From Undibacterium cyanobacteriorum (GTDB lineage: Bacteria; Pseudomonadota; Gammaproteobacteria; Burkholderiales; Burkholderiaceae_D), in assembly GCF_031326225.1 (NCBI RefSeq), contig NZ_CP133720.1, positions 3,038,001-3,102,000 of the forward strand: 64,000 nucleotides of DNA, read 5' to 3'. How positions within the stretch are numbered: the stretch's first letter is position 1; each line of letters begins with the position of its first letter. A program made the translations under genes and the position numbers. Shown here one piece after another: positions 43,138 through 52,244 of the stretch. The notes beneath the pieces were generated by a model that ran no database searches, was not told the origin of the DNA, and worked only from the letters and a program-made list of their open reading frames with translations.

Positions 43138-44149
43138 GTTTCTTCTTCTCCGAAAGCAATTTAAGTAGTTGCGGGCCGAATTGTTCATCCAATTGCGCCA
43201 CCACAGGTACTACCCAGATACGTGGGTCGTCTTTCAAACCCACAATTTGCCGACATTTTACTGCATCCTTCTCTGTGATCAGAATGATTTCTGCGGTACG
43301 CCCCTCAAAAACGCCCGCATGAAAAGCGTAATGATCGGGCAAAGCTAGGCTTTCAAAGTCGAGTCCGGCAGTCCGCAGCAGCTCAAAAAAACGTTGTGGA
43401 TGACCGATGCCGGCAGCGGCTAACACGGACTTTCCGGCAAATTCTTGCAGCGCGCGTTCTTGTTGTTCAACGCAAAGTTGACGGGCTTTGCCTGCGATCA
43501 AGCGCATCCGCATGACATCGTCGCCGATGCCGTCCACCTTCACTTCAACATTCGAATTCAAAATTGTGAAATCGCGGCGACGTTTCGCCGTCTCGCGCAA
43601 GGGGCCCGCTGGCAATAAAAAGCCGTTGCCAATGCCACGCTGATCGAACATGATGATTTCAATATCGCGTCCTAAACCGTAATGCTGCAAACCATCATCT
43701 GCAATAATCAAATCAACAGTAGCATGTTGTTGCAAGAGTGTTTGTGCCGCCAAAGCGCGGGATCGCGAGACAAACATGGGACAGTCAGTGTGCTGAGCAA
43801 TGAGCAGAGGTTCATCTCCAACCTCACTCGCATTCGAGTTCGCACTGACTTCGAGCACCTCGTCCTTCGTCCTGCCGTAACCGCGCGAAATCACGCCGGG
43901 ATTCCAGCCATGCAAACGTAAATACTCGACGAGATAGACCACCATCGGCGTCTTTCCCGTCCCCCCAATGAAAATATTGCCGACCACGATTACTGGTACC
44001 GGTACTTTCAACTGCGGACGATAGCCCATCACATACAAGCCAAATCGAAAATTCAGCAAAGCGCCATACACAAAGGCGAGTGGTCGCAGCACTTGCGTTA
44101 GCAGTCCGCGCCCCATCCAAATCTTCCACAACAATCGCTCCACGTGCAC
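43118..44149 (-). CDS. lpxK: Tetraacyldisaccharide 4'-kinase LpxK
   Basis: Phosphorylates the lipid A precursor at the 4' position on the inner face of the inner membrane. 343 residues from GTG 44149 with AAGGA upstream. An N-terminal amphipathic/hydrophobic helix anchors it, and the P-loop is VGNIFIGGTGKTPMV. GVISRGYGR, LIADDGLQHYGLGRD and ITEKDAVKC are family motifs. Confidence 0.96.
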   Translation of the reverse strand: MHVERLLWKIWMGRGLLTQVLRPLAFVYGALLNFRFGLYVMGYRPQLKVPVPVIVVGNIFIGGTGKTPMVVYLVEYLRLHGWNPGVISRGYGRTKDEVLEVSANSNASEVGDEPLLIAQHTDCPMFVSRSRALAAQTLLQQHATVDLIIADDGLQHYGLGRDIEIIMFDQRGIGNGFLLPAGPLRETAKRRRDFTILNSNVEVKVDGIGDDVMRMRLIAGKARQLCVEQQERALQEFAGKSVLAAAGIGHPQRFFELLRTAGLDFESLALPDHYAFHAGVFEGRTAEIILITEKDAVKCRQIVGLKDDPRIWVVPVVAQLDEQFGPQLLKLLSEKKKHGFAPA

Positions 44150-44367
44150 CGTTCCTTGTTTTCGTAACCTATTATCCCGTCATTGCAATCGAACCCGTGC
44201 AAAGAGAACGTTCTAAGAAAAATGGGAAACGCGATGACGTTTCCCAATGAATTTCAACTCTTTTCTCTCGTGCTCGATTTGCCCTTGCTACTACTCAAGC
44301 AAATACCTCAATCATGGACGCCAAACTCGAGAAGACATCTCTGACGACGCCTCTCATATGTCCAACT

Positions 44368-44811
44368 CTACTTCGTCGAACTTGATGCTTGCGCTGCAAA
44401 GGTCACTTTGCCTAAACCCGCAATTCGCGCCGCTTCCAAAACATCAATCACAGACTGATGGCTAGTGGCGCGGTCGGCATTGATAATCACCACAGGATCA
44501 ACCTGCCCTTTGCCTGCACCGAGTGCATCTGCCGCTTTGCGCAAATCCGTCGCCAAGGTTGCGGTATCCAGAAAACTCACGGCCTCACTATTGATTTTGT
44601 AGCGACCTTGCGCGTCGATTCCAATTTCAATTTGGCTCGGCTTTTCTTGCGCCTTTTCAGCATCTGCCGTCGGTAAAGTAATCTGTAATTCGGTAAATCG
44701 ACTGTAGGTAGTAGTGACCATTAAGAAGATCAAAATCACCAGCAACACGTCGATAAAAGGGATCAAATTGATCTCAGGATCTTCTTTTCCCAAGCCTTTT
44801 CGAAATTTCAT
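44368..44811 (-). CDS. exbD: ExbD/TolR-type biopolymer transport protein
   Basis: 147 residues from ATG 44811 with GAGA upstream. One N-terminal transmembrane helix (~15-35) in INLIPFIDVLLVILIFLMV carries the conserved Asp that conducts protons. The rest is a periplasmic domain ending in a Ser-rich tail. With ExbB it forms the motor that powers TonB-dependent transport. No tonB or tolA is next to it, so the energised partner is elsewhere. Confidence 0.93.
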   Translation of the reverse strand: MKFRKGLGKEDPEINLIPFIDVLLVILIFLMVTTTYSRFTELQITLPTADAEKAQEKPSQIEIGIDAQGRYKINSEAVSFLDTATLATDLRKAADALGAGKGQVDPVVIINADRATSHQSVIDVLEAARIAGLGKVTFAAQASSSTK

Positions 44812-44839
44812 ATTCTTATCTCGATTTCTTAGGATTGGA

Positions 44840-45448
44840 TTACTTACGTGTGCTGTGAACCACGTCGACAAATTTCACGGCCTGCTGTTCCATCTCAACA
44901 ACGAAACTATCCACCAAAGCGCGGAAATGGCGATAGAAAATCATCGCTGGCATCGCAATCAAAAGACCAAAACCCGTATTGTAAAGTGCCACGGAAATAC
45001 CATGCGCTAACTGTGCGGGATTCGCACCCGATGCATTTTGCGAACCGAAAATTTCAATCATCCCGACCACCGTACCAAACAAACCCATTAGCGGTGCCAA
45101 GGAGGCGATCGTACCCAAAGTCGTCAAATACTTTTCAAGATCGTGAGCCACTGCACTACCTGCCTCTTCGATCGATTCCTTCATCACTTCGCGTGGCGCA
45201 TGTACATTGCGCAAACCCGCAGCCAATACACGACCCAAAGGAGAATTCACAGCGAGCTGATCGACGACTTCCTGACGAATTTTACCGTTTTGGTAGACAC
45301 GGATGACTTCTTCCAACAAGGTCGGAGGCAAAATTCTTTGACGTCTTAAGGATAAGGTCCGCTCAATGATCAAAGCCAACGCAATAATTGAAGAAACCAA
45401 CAACAAATAAATCGGCCAACCCGCTGCCTGAATAATCGCAAACAAAGG
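44840..45448 (-). CDS. exbB: ExbB/TolQ-type proton channel protein
   Basis: 202 residues with three transmembrane helices (~10-30, ~105-130, ~150-175). The TTG at 45448 is chosen as start: AAGGAG lies six bases upstream and the product begins FAIIQAAGWPIYLL, the usual start of this family. The longer GTG frame at 45481 would place that ribosome site inside the gene. GTIASLAPLMGLFGTVVGMI and GISVALYNTGFGLL are the conserved channel segments. First gene of the operon ending at adk. Confidence 0.94.
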   Translation of the reverse strand, partial: PLFAIIQAAGWPIYLLLVSSIIALALIIERTLSLRRQRILPPTLLEEVIRVYQNGKIRQEVVDQLAVNSPLGRVLAAGLRNVHAPREVMKESIEEAGSAVAHDLEKYLTTLGTIASLAPLMGLFGTVVGMIEIFGSQNASGANPAQLAHGISVALYNTGFGLLIAMPAMIFYRHFRALVDSFVVEMEQQAVKFVDVVHSTRK

Positions 45449-45667
45449 ACACTCCTTGAAAAACAATGAACACTGGTTCACCCAAACTTTTTTTCGACGA
45501 ATTGACGTCCATTCGCCGAATCAATACAAGCTCGCAATGTATCGTGTTGTTGCGTCGTGGGCAAGTAGAACGCATTGATTATTTTTGCGTTAAGGATAAA
45601 CACATCACCGGCTACAACACTAGGAATCGCAAGAGAAATAAAGCATTAACATTAAGACATGAATGAG

Positions 45668-46221
45668 TTCTCCACATAAAGTCACGAGTTTTTCACATTT
45701 TCTGTGAGCAATTATGTGGATATCTGTGGAATCTTTTATTAAGTCTTTGATTTCAAAAGAGAGACTAAGCCCGCTCGATTTTTAAGCAGATCGATAATTT
45801 CGCCTAAAATTCGCGCAAATTCATTTCCGCATGGAATTTTTTACAGAGACGTCGCTATCTCTGCGAGGATATTCACAGTTTTGCACACAAATTGTGGATG
45901 ACTTTGTGAACAAGCTTTTTACATTTACATAAGTCACTGAATATAAAGACAAAAAGTATGCTGCGTAGTTTTTCATCACGGGTGCATTTTTGATTAATAA
46001 CAATGCATTGATTGCCAAATAAATAATTAAATGGATTCCAGATCGTTCAATCAAAAGAAGTTTTGCACAGGAATTGTGGATAAGATTGTGAACATTCTGG
46101 GTAGTTTTCGCTAAGTGAATGATTTCATTGGAATTTAGTTTTGTGCACCAAAAATCAGCAAAACTTGTTTTAATGCCACATGGAAATATTTCAACAAACT
46201 TGCACAGATTTCTGTGGATAA
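45668..46221. promoter_or_regulatory. Cluster of DnaA-box-like sites
   Basis: Against the consensus TTATCCACA: perfect matches on the minus strand at 46075-46083 and 46213-46221. Single mismatches are at 45893-45901 and 45715-45723 (minus strand) and at 45668-45676 (plus strand). A partial box TGTGGAATC lies at 45725-45733. Five sites in ~550 bp is far above chance. dnaA, dnaN and gyrB are not here, so it is not evidently oriC. Confidence 0.65.
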
Positions 46222-46232
46222 CTTTGTGAATA
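45879..46232. repeat. Three ~34-bp direct repeats containing the DnaA boxes
   Basis: Copies at ~45879-45912, 46061-46094 and 46199-46232 share the pattern TTGCACA, then 4-6 variable bases, TGTGGAT, a short variable segment, and TTGTGAA. Spacing is 182 and 138 bp. All three are in the same orientation. Confidence 0.8.
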
Positions 46233-46397
46233 ATCCTTCTTGCACAGCACAAAATCTCATCCAATTTAATTATTCGAAATCTTTTTTACATGACACAAAT
46301 TTAACAAAACTATAAAAAATCCTTTAAAATCATTAAGTTAAAGAGAGTAATTCAAGACGATTTTCATTTTCATCGCTAAGTTGACCTGAAACTCCCC

Positions 46398-46403
46398 TAT
46401 AAT
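46398..46403 (+). promoter_or_regulatory. -10 element of the xseA promoter
   Basis: A perfect TATAAT 36 bp before the xseA ATG. No good -35 is found at the normal distance, so the promoter may be activator-dependent; the nearby DnaA-box cluster makes DnaA a candidate regulator. Confidence 0.5.
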
Positions 46404-46438
46404 GCCAACTTGTGGACATTTACTGCAGCACACCCACC

Positions 46439-47797
46439 ATGATCAACTCTTCATTGTTCGAAACTCCGACAAAAACCGAACGCATTTTGAGTGTTTCCGC
46501 GCTCAATCAAGCGGTAGCGCGGGTACTCGAACAAAATTTTCCGTTGTGCTGGATTTCTGGTGAAATCTCTAACTTCACACGCGCCTCGTCAGGTCATTGG
46601 TATTTCACTTTGAAAGATCAAGACGCACAAGTACGAGCTGTCATGTTTAGAGGTCGTGCGCAATATGTCTCCTTTATGCCGCGCGAAGGCGACAAAGTGG
46701 AAGTGCGCGCCGTTGTCAGTCTATATAGCCCACGCGGAGACTTTCAAATTAATGTTGAAAGCATGCGTCGCGCTGGTTTGGGACGCCTTTACGAGGACTT
46801 TCTTCGCCTAAAGGCGAGTTTGGAGGCTGAAGGGCTCTTTGCCACAGAAAACAAGAAGATGATCCCACGCTTCGCCAAGTGTATTGGCGTCGTGACCAGC
46901 TCCAATGCAGCGGCCTTGCGTGATGTTTTAACAGCGTTAAAACGACGCGCCCCCTATGCTGAAATCATCATCTACCCCACCCCAGTGCAAGGCGACGGTG
47001 CCGGGGCGAAAATCGCTCAAGCCGTTGCAACAGCGAATGCCGATGCGCGTTGTGATGTGCTGATCGTATGTCGTGGCGGCGGTAGCATTGAAGACTTGTG
47101 GGCGTTTAATGAAGAAGTACTCGCTCGCACCATCGCGCACTGCGAAATTCCCGTAATCAGCGGAGTCGGGCACGAAACAGACTTTACCATCTGTGATTTC
47201 GTGGCCGACCTCAGAGCGCCAACACCAACTGCCGCGGCCGAACTGGCTTGCGGTGCCCTGGATGAATGGGTCAGCCACATCGCTCAGCTACAAAGACGAT
47301 TACAAACGCAGATGCATCGCACTCTCCATCTACAAATGCAACAACTCGATTGGTCCTCGCGACGACTTACTAGTCCGCTCGCAGGTCTGCAATCAAAACG
47401 TCAGCAACTCGATATTCTGAATCGTCGTCTCAAAGCTGCGCTACAAAGCCAAGTACCAAACTGGCGAGCTAAATTAAAACACTTAGAGCAAAACTTGCGT
47501 CTCGCAAAACCACAGGTGTCTCTACTTCAATTACATCTAAAAGCCGAAGCCACGCGAATCAATCGATCGATGCAGGGCTTGCTCGAACGTCAACATATGC
47601 GAGTGGGACAACAAAAGGAACACTTAGAGCTCCTTAACCCACAACGGACTCTAGAACGTGGCTACGTCATCCTGTCTGATGCGGAGGGACAGCTCGTACG
47701 TCGTGGCGCAGACCTCAGCCAAAAACAAAAACTCACTCTGAGAACAGCCGTCGATATCACCGAAATTGAAGTGCAAACGGTGCAAACCCCTAAATAG
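46439..47797 (+). CDS. xseA: Exodeoxyribonuclease VII large subunit
   Basis: Catalytic subunit of ExoVII, which degrades single-stranded DNA from both ends. 452 residues from ATG 46439. N-terminal OB fold (LCWISGEISNFTRASSGHWYFTLKD), catalytic core with VTSSNAAALRDVLTAL, CRGGGSIEDLWAFNEE and SGVGHETDFTICDFVAD, then a long coiled coil (~285-420) and a C-terminal segment. A GTG at 46412 in the same frame is unlikely because it lies at the predicted transcript start. xseB is not in the window. Confidence 0.95.
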   Translation: MINSSLFETPTKTERILSVSALNQAVARVLEQNFPLCWISGEISNFTRASSGHWYFTLKDQDAQVRAVMFRGRAQYVSFMPREGDKVEVRAVVSLYSPRGDFQINVESMRRAGLGRLYEDFLRLKASLEAEGLFATENKKMIPRFAKCIGVVTSSNAAALRDVLTALKRRAPYAEIIIYPTPVQGDGAGAKIAQAVATANADARCDVLIVCRGGGSIEDLWAFNEEVLARTIAHCEIPVISGVGHETDFTICDFVADLRAPTPTAAAELACGALDEWVSHIAQLQRRLQTQMHRTLHLQMQQLDWSSRRLTSPLAGLQSKRQQLDILNRRLKAALQSQVPNWRAKLKHLEQNLRLAKPQVSLLQLHLKAEATRINRSMQGLLERQHMRVGQQKEHLELLNPQRTLERGYVILSDAEGQLVRRGADLSQKQKLTLRTAVDITEIEVQTVQTPK

Positions 47798-47935
47798 CGT
47801 AGGGCTATCTCATCGAAAAACTCGCGTGCTTGCTGCAGCTCGACGCACAAAAGCTTACAATACCGAATTCACGCGTGGGCAAGCTTCTCGCTTGTCGCGC
47901 TCAGTCCCTTACTTTTTACTAGGATAGGAAAACAC

Positions 47936-48514
47936 ATGGAACATACTTTGCCAGCTTTGCCTTACGCGATGGATGCTTTGGCACCACACATCTCTCAAGA
48001 GACATTGGAATACCACTACGGCAAACATCACCAAACATATGTGACCAACCTCAATAACATGATCAAGGGCACAGAATTTGAAAACGCTAGCTTGGAAGAA
48101 ATCGTCAAGAAATCATCTGGCGGCGTATTCAACAATGCCGCACAAATCTGGAATCACACTTTCTACTGGAATGGCCTGAAACCAAACGGCGGTGGTCAGC
48201 CGAGCGGCAAATTGGCTGACGCGATCAATGCGAAATGGGGTTCTTTCGATGCCTTCAAAGAAGCCTTCACAAAATCTTGCGTTGGCAATTTCGGTTCTAG
48301 CTGGACTTGGTTGGTCAAGAAAGCTGACGGTAGCCTCGATATCGTCAACACATCCAATGCAGCAACGCCTTTGACAACAACAGATACGCCATTGCTGACA
48401 TGCGATTTGTGGGAACATGCTTATTACATCGATTACCGCAACGCTCGTCCAAAATACTTGGAAGCATTCTGGGCATTGGTGAATTGGCAGTTCGCCACTG
48501 CAAACTTGGGATAA
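47936..48514 (+). CDS. sodB: Superoxide dismutase (Fe)
   Basis: 192 residues. Metal ligands are recognisable in HYGKHHQTYV, NHTFYWN and DLWEHAYYIDY. The Gly-rich active-site stretch and the AAQIWNHTF segment are of the iron-type (SodB) enzyme, although metal choice cannot be fixed from sequence alone. No signal peptide, so cytoplasmic. AGGATAGGA lies upstream of the ATG; a terminator follows. Confidence 0.95.
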   Translation: MEHTLPALPYAMDALAPHISQETLEYHYGKHHQTYVTNLNNMIKGTEFENASLEEIVKKSSGGVFNNAAQIWNHTFYWNGLKPNGGGQPSGKLADAINAKWGSFDAFKEAFTKSCVGNFGSSWTWLVKKADGSLDIVNTSNAATPLTTTDTPLLTCDLWEHAYYIDYRNARPKYLEAFWALVNWQFATANLG

Positions 48515-48562
48515 TTGACGAGAGTCGTACAGCCACCCAGTTCAGTCGGAACTAAAACAAAA

Positions 48563-48592
48563 GGCCCGAGGTCTATGACTTCGGGCCTTTTT
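48563..48592 (+). terminator. Terminator of sodB
   Basis: GGCCCGA (48563-48569) pairs with TCGGGCC (48581-48587), followed by five T. Confidence 0.88.
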
Positions 48593-48627
48593 CCATTCCG
48601 TACAAAATCACACTCAGCATACATAAA

Positions 48628-49635
48628 ATGACTTCACAAAACCATAGCATTCGCCCTATACGAACCACTCTAAGCAAACTACTATTGTTGATAGCAGCCT
48701 CCGCCCTTTCGACGACAAGTTTCGCACAAACTGGATCGCAGGCGGTGCGTGACTTAAATTATCTAGCAAGCGAAACTATGCAAGGCCGAGGCGTTGGTAG
48801 TGAAGGAAGTGCACGCGCCGCCGACTACATCATAAAACGGCTCAACGAATTGGGCCTCAAGCCATGTGCAAAAGAATTCGTTCAAGAATTCACTTTCAAA
48901 GATCGCAGTGGCAACGATAAAGTTGGTAAGAATATCGTGGCCTGTCAAGCCGGCACAAATGCCACGAATGCCACCAATGTCACCAATGGCAAAGCAGATT
49001 ATTTGGTTATCTCAGCGCACTATGATCACCTCGGTATGCGCGACAAAACGATTTATTTCGGAGCGGACGATAACGCCTCAGGAGTTGCCGGCGTACTTGC
49101 TGTTGCCGAGCAATTCAAGAATACGCCTCCCAATAACCATATCGCTTATGCATTCTTCGATGCTGAAGAAATTGGTCTCAAAGGGGCGATGGCTTTTGTT
49201 GCGCAGAATCGCATTCCGGTCGAAAACATCATCGCCAATCTCAATTTCGATATGATCGCACGCGGTGACAAGAACGAACTCTTCGTGAGCGGCACCCATC
49301 AAACGCCTGCATTCAAACCTGTGCTTACCTCACTCAATGGCATTGATGGAATTAAAGTCTCATTCGATCACGATAAGCCGGAACAAAAGCAAGACGATTG
49401 GACGAATCAGTCCGACCACTACGCTTTCTATCAACGTAGCATACCTCATCTCTACTTCGGCGTTGAAGACCATGCCGACTACCATAAACCTAGTGACACA
49501 GCGGACAAAGTTAATCCTAAATTTTTCGACGGTGCGGTCAACATTGTTCGCACAGCCGTGCGATTGATCGACGCAGCGGCAAGCAAAGTTGACTTCAGAA
49601 GTGAACGAAAAAAATACGCTAATCGAAACAACTAG
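48628..49635 (+). CDS. Secreted M28-family zinc aminopeptidase
   Basis: 335 residues with a signal peptide ending near residue 33 (TTSFA). The M28 zinc ligands appear in SAHYDHLG, GADDNASG, FDAEEIG and the NFDMIAR segment, giving a two-zinc exopeptidase of the aminopeptidase Y/S type. A run of ATN/VTN triplets at residues ~110-118 is a small low-complexity insert near the substrate side. Likely periplasmic or secreted. Followed by a strong terminator. Confidence 0.88.
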   Translation: MTSQNHSIRPIRTTLSKLLLLIAASALSTTSFAQTGSQAVRDLNYLASETMQGRGVGSEGSARAADYIIKRLNELGLKPCAKEFVQEFTFKDRSGNDKVGKNIVACQAGTNATNATNVTNGKADYLVISAHYDHLGMRDKTIYFGADDNASGVAGVLAVAEQFKNTPPNNHIAYAFFDAEEIGLKGAMAFVAQNRIPVENIIANLNFDMIARGDKNELFVSGTHQTPAFKPVLTSLNGIDGIKVSFDHDKPEQKQDDWTNQSDHYAFYQRSIPHLYFGVEDHADYHKPSDTADKVNPKFFDGAVNIVRTAVRLIDAAASKVDFRSERKKYANRNN

Positions 49636-49684
49636 TCATGACTTCTCAGTCACGGAACTCAATCGATTTACGCTGACATAACAA

Positions 49685-49722
49685 AGAGCCCAGTTATTCT
49701 GATGACTGGGCTCTTTTTTTTC
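49685..49722 (+). terminator. Terminator of the M28 peptidase gene
   Basis: A 10-bp stem AGAGCCCAGT/ACTGGGCTCT (49685-49694, 49705-49714) followed by a long T-run. Confidence 0.9.
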
Positions 49723-49796
49723 GACATAGGCGATCTTGCTTGCGCTGTTAGTTGCAACGACAATCGATCCACAATTCACTTATGCTCTTTTAATCG

Positions 49797-50978
49797 CTAT
49801 CGAATCTCCTGCATCTTCGCGGGAAACAAAAATGCTTCCAGCATTTGCGACCAAGTTGGCTCTTTTCCATACATACGAATACCCAGAGTAAACACCCTTG
49901 TCGCCGCCGATTTGAACCACCACAAACACGCCAACAGCAGAACTAGAGCGAGCCCCCATTGCCACAATGGGACTGCGGTATGCGCCATGCGCAATGGCAT
50001 CGCCGCGAACGACGTTAATGGGAACATGCTCAAGATCTGCATCATCAATCCCTCTGCATTATCGACGCCGCTATAGGCGAGGCCGACTGGAACCGCTGGT
50101 AAGAACATCATAATGCTGCGACTCGAATGATTCGGATCATCAATGGTTGCAGCGAAAGCCGCCATAAAGCTATTCACTAACAGCAAACCCAAAGCAATAA
50201 AGAGCACCGCACTCAGCATTTCGAAGGCGGTGATAGGAAGAGATAGCTCGGATTTTCCGTTGAATGTCGCCACACCCTTTACGAAGATGAAAAAGAACAC
50301 TCCATAGGTCAACATAGTTTTCAAACAGAACAAGGAAATTCCGAGTATCTTCCCTTCTATCCAATGGCTTGGTGTGATGAGCGTTAGAAGCTGCTCCGTC
50401 ACACGATTTTGTTTTTCGCTGGTGATCCCAGTAAAGAGATAACCAAATCCGGAAAAAATTCCCATGATCAACAAGAACAACAAGGCGCCACTCACCACAT
50501 CGCGACCACGATCATCTTGATCTTTATTGTCTGTCTTCAGTGCGTGCACCACAATTTCCGGTAAATCCGTAATGCTTTTGCGTTGCGCATCATCGAGTGG
50601 CAAGGCGGCGATTAAACGTTGCTGCTGCCATGTTTGAAGCTCTGCTTTGAGTTTCGACTGCCAGCTTGCTTTCTCTTTCACCGTCAAAATCAATTGCCCG
50701 TGCTCACTCTCGATCACGGCATGCCAAGATTCTCCGAGATTTTTAAGAACGTTGTCCTTACCATCTGGCTTCAACTGTGTAAATTGATAGCCTGCAAGCT
50801 TAGGCGTTGGCCCATCTACCAAAACAGCAACTTGATAGTCTTTATCGAGTATTCCTTTCAGAATCGGCCAAGCCATCGAGACGCCAAAACCAAGCAACAT
50901 AAGGCAAAGCGAAATGATCTCCTGTTTCCATTTGAAATAACGCTTGAACTCAAAGACTGCGATTGTCCATACATTCAT
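49797..50978 (-). CDS. ABC-2 type transporter permease (NatB-like)
   Basis: 393 residues. One N-terminal transmembrane helix, a large extracytoplasmic loop (~45-175) and five further helices (~180-390) are seen, the NatB/ABC-2 export topology. GYLFTGITSEKQNRVTEQLLT is the conserved cytoplasmic motif of this family. It lies 17 bp after the ATPase gene. The substrate, Na+ in B. subtilis NatAB, is not known here. Confidence 0.88.
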   Translation of the reverse strand: MNVWTIAVFEFKRYFKWKQEIISLCLMLLGFGVSMAWPILKGILDKDYQVAVLVDGPTPKLAGYQFTQLKPDGKDNVLKNLGESWHAVIESEHGQLILTVKEKASWQSKLKAELQTWQQQRLIAALPLDDAQRKSITDLPEIVVHALKTDNKDQDDRGRDVVSGALLFLLIMGIFSGFGYLFTGITSEKQNRVTEQLLTLITPSHWIEGKILGISLFCLKTMLTYGVFFFIFVKGVATFNGKSELSLPITAFEMLSAVLFIALGLLLVNSFMAAFAATIDDPNHSSRSIMMFLPAVPVGLAYSGVDNAEGLMMQILSMFPLTSFAAMPLRMAHTAVPLWQWGLALVLLLACLWWFKSAATRVFTLGIRMYGKEPTWSQMLEAFLFPAKMQEIR

Positions 50979-50995
50979 TATCGTTCTCCCCTCGC

Positions 50996-52006
50996 CTAGT
51001 TTTGTCCGAGCTTGGACATATCTTGCAATTCCGTAGTTTCTTGTTGATCCGCACCGGGTTGCAGTTGAGTGTTTTCCGAATTCATTTGGTTGTGCTGCTG
51101 CACAGCGCTTAGATAAAGTTCATGCAAACTGGGTCTTTGTCGGCCAAAATCTTGCACTTCACCGATCGCCATCAAGTCTCTTAACAAATCATTGACACTC
51201 AAATCCTGTGTCGGCGTCAGAACAAATTGAAATCCCTCATCCACGGCTTCGAGCGTTTCAATCGATGCGCAGGCTTTCAAGGTATCAAGCGCTTGCTTGC
51301 TAGCGAACTTCACGGAAAATTGTTTGGCGGGACTCAACTGCTCAATCACTTGCTCCAAATTACCTAAGGCAACCTGTTGCCCTTTGTTGAGTAGAAGCAT
51401 GGAATCCGCCAAGCGTTCGACCAATGCCATTTGATGTGCACTCAACACAATCGTTGTTCCAGCGTCGCGCAGCTCACTGAGAATCGCTACGACATGTTCT
51501 TGATTAATGGGATCAAGGCCCGAAAAAGGCTCATCCAGCACCAAGAGTTTGGGCTTGTGCATCAAGCAGCTAATTAATTGCACCTTCTGTTGATTACCTT
51601 TTGAGAGTTTTGCTAGATTGTCCTTCGCCTTTTCGACGAGGTCCAAACGGGGTAACCAAATTTCCAACTGGGTCTTGATGTCCGCCATTGGCATACCGCG
51701 TAAGCGACCAATGTATTGAAGGTTTTCAGTCACTGTCTTATCAGGATAAAGACCGCGATCTTCAGGCAGATAAGCAAAACTACTTTCTGGCAAACGCGAC
51801 AGTATTTGTTGATCGACACGGACTTCGATCTGACCGGCATCCGGGAGCGTGAGCCCGACCAGCATACGAATCAGAGAAGATTTGCCAGCTCCGTTCGGTC
51901 CTAATAGAGCGAAAATTTTCCCCGCTTGCACGGTAAAACTTAAACCACGTACAGCCTTCACCGTTGCGTAGTTTTTTTCTATCGCGGTCAGCTTAATTTC
52001 AACCAT
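50996..52006 (-). CDS. ABC transporter ATP-binding protein (NatA-like)
   Basis: 336 residues. Walker A GPNGAGKSSLIRML, Q-loop YLPEDRGLYPDKTV, signature LSKGNQQKVQ and Walker B LLVLDEPFSGLDP are all intact in residues 1-220. The ~115-residue C-terminal extension ends in a Gln-rich tail. GLYPDKTVTENL is typical of NatA-type exporters. Forms an operon with the permease downstream. Confidence 0.93.
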   Translation of the reverse strand: MVEIKLTAIEKNYATVKAVRGLSFTVQAGKIFALLGPNGAGKSSLIRMLVGLTLPDAGQIEVRVDQQILSRLPESSFAYLPEDRGLYPDKTVTENLQYIGRLRGMPMADIKTQLEIWLPRLDLVEKAKDNLAKLSKGNQQKVQLISCLMHKPKLLVLDEPFSGLDPINQEHVVAILSELRDAGTTIVLSAHQMALVERLADSMLLLNKGQQVALGNLEQVIEQLSPAKQFSVKFASKQALDTLKACASIETLEAVDEGFQFVLTPTQDLSVNDLLRDLMAIGEVQDFGRQRPSLHELYLSAVQQHNQMNSENTQLQPGADQQETTELQDMSKLGQN

Positions 52007-52115
52007 AGATGTACTCCTTTATATTCCCAACTCGACAGGCAGGACAATGCTGTCTCGAATTGAGCGCTATCATAAATCGAAATGAAAAATTCAGAAGAAA
52101 CAAGCGACGAAGTAC

Positions 52116-52144
52116 GACTAGACGTGCATCAAGTACGTCTAGTC
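52116..52144. promoter_or_regulatory. 10-bp perfect inverted repeat upstream of the NatAB-like operon
   Basis: GACTAGACGT (52116-52125) and ACGTCTAGTC (52135-52144) around a 9-bp spacer, 110 bp upstream of the ATPase start and 100 bp downstream of the DUF808 gene. No T-run follows on either side, favouring an operator over a terminator. Confidence 0.45.
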
Positions 52145-52244
52145 ATCGTTATCTGTGGGAAATTTGATTTGTGGGGCTGAGGATCGCCCCTCAACCTCGA
52201 AACCGATAGGACGAGCCTTCCGACCTCTCTGAACTTGCTGAGCT

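Larger units (their letters stand above)
45449..46438. other. Long AT-rich intergenic region with DnaA-box-like sites
   Basis: 990 bp between divergent exbB and xseA, unusually long for this gene-dense window. It contains five DnaA-box-like nonamers, three ~34-bp direct repeats and AT-rich tracts. The minus-strand frame at 45821-46264 is judged spurious because it runs through these repeats and has no family resemblance. Confidence 0.75.

Noticed and set aside
45466..45666. 66-codon plus-strand frame overlapping the exbB start
   Set aside because: No ribosome site or recognisable domain; lies opposite the exbB 5' end and is likely a chance frame.
45660..46235. Region considered as the chromosomal oriC
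   Set aside because: No dnaA, dnaN, gyrB, parAB or rpmH nearby; box clusters alone do not prove an origin. Reported as a DnaA-box cluster.
45821..46264. 147-codon minus-strand frame in the DnaA-box region
   Set aside because: It passes through the three direct repeats, is rich in residues expected from AT-rich DNA, has no ribosome site and resembles no family.
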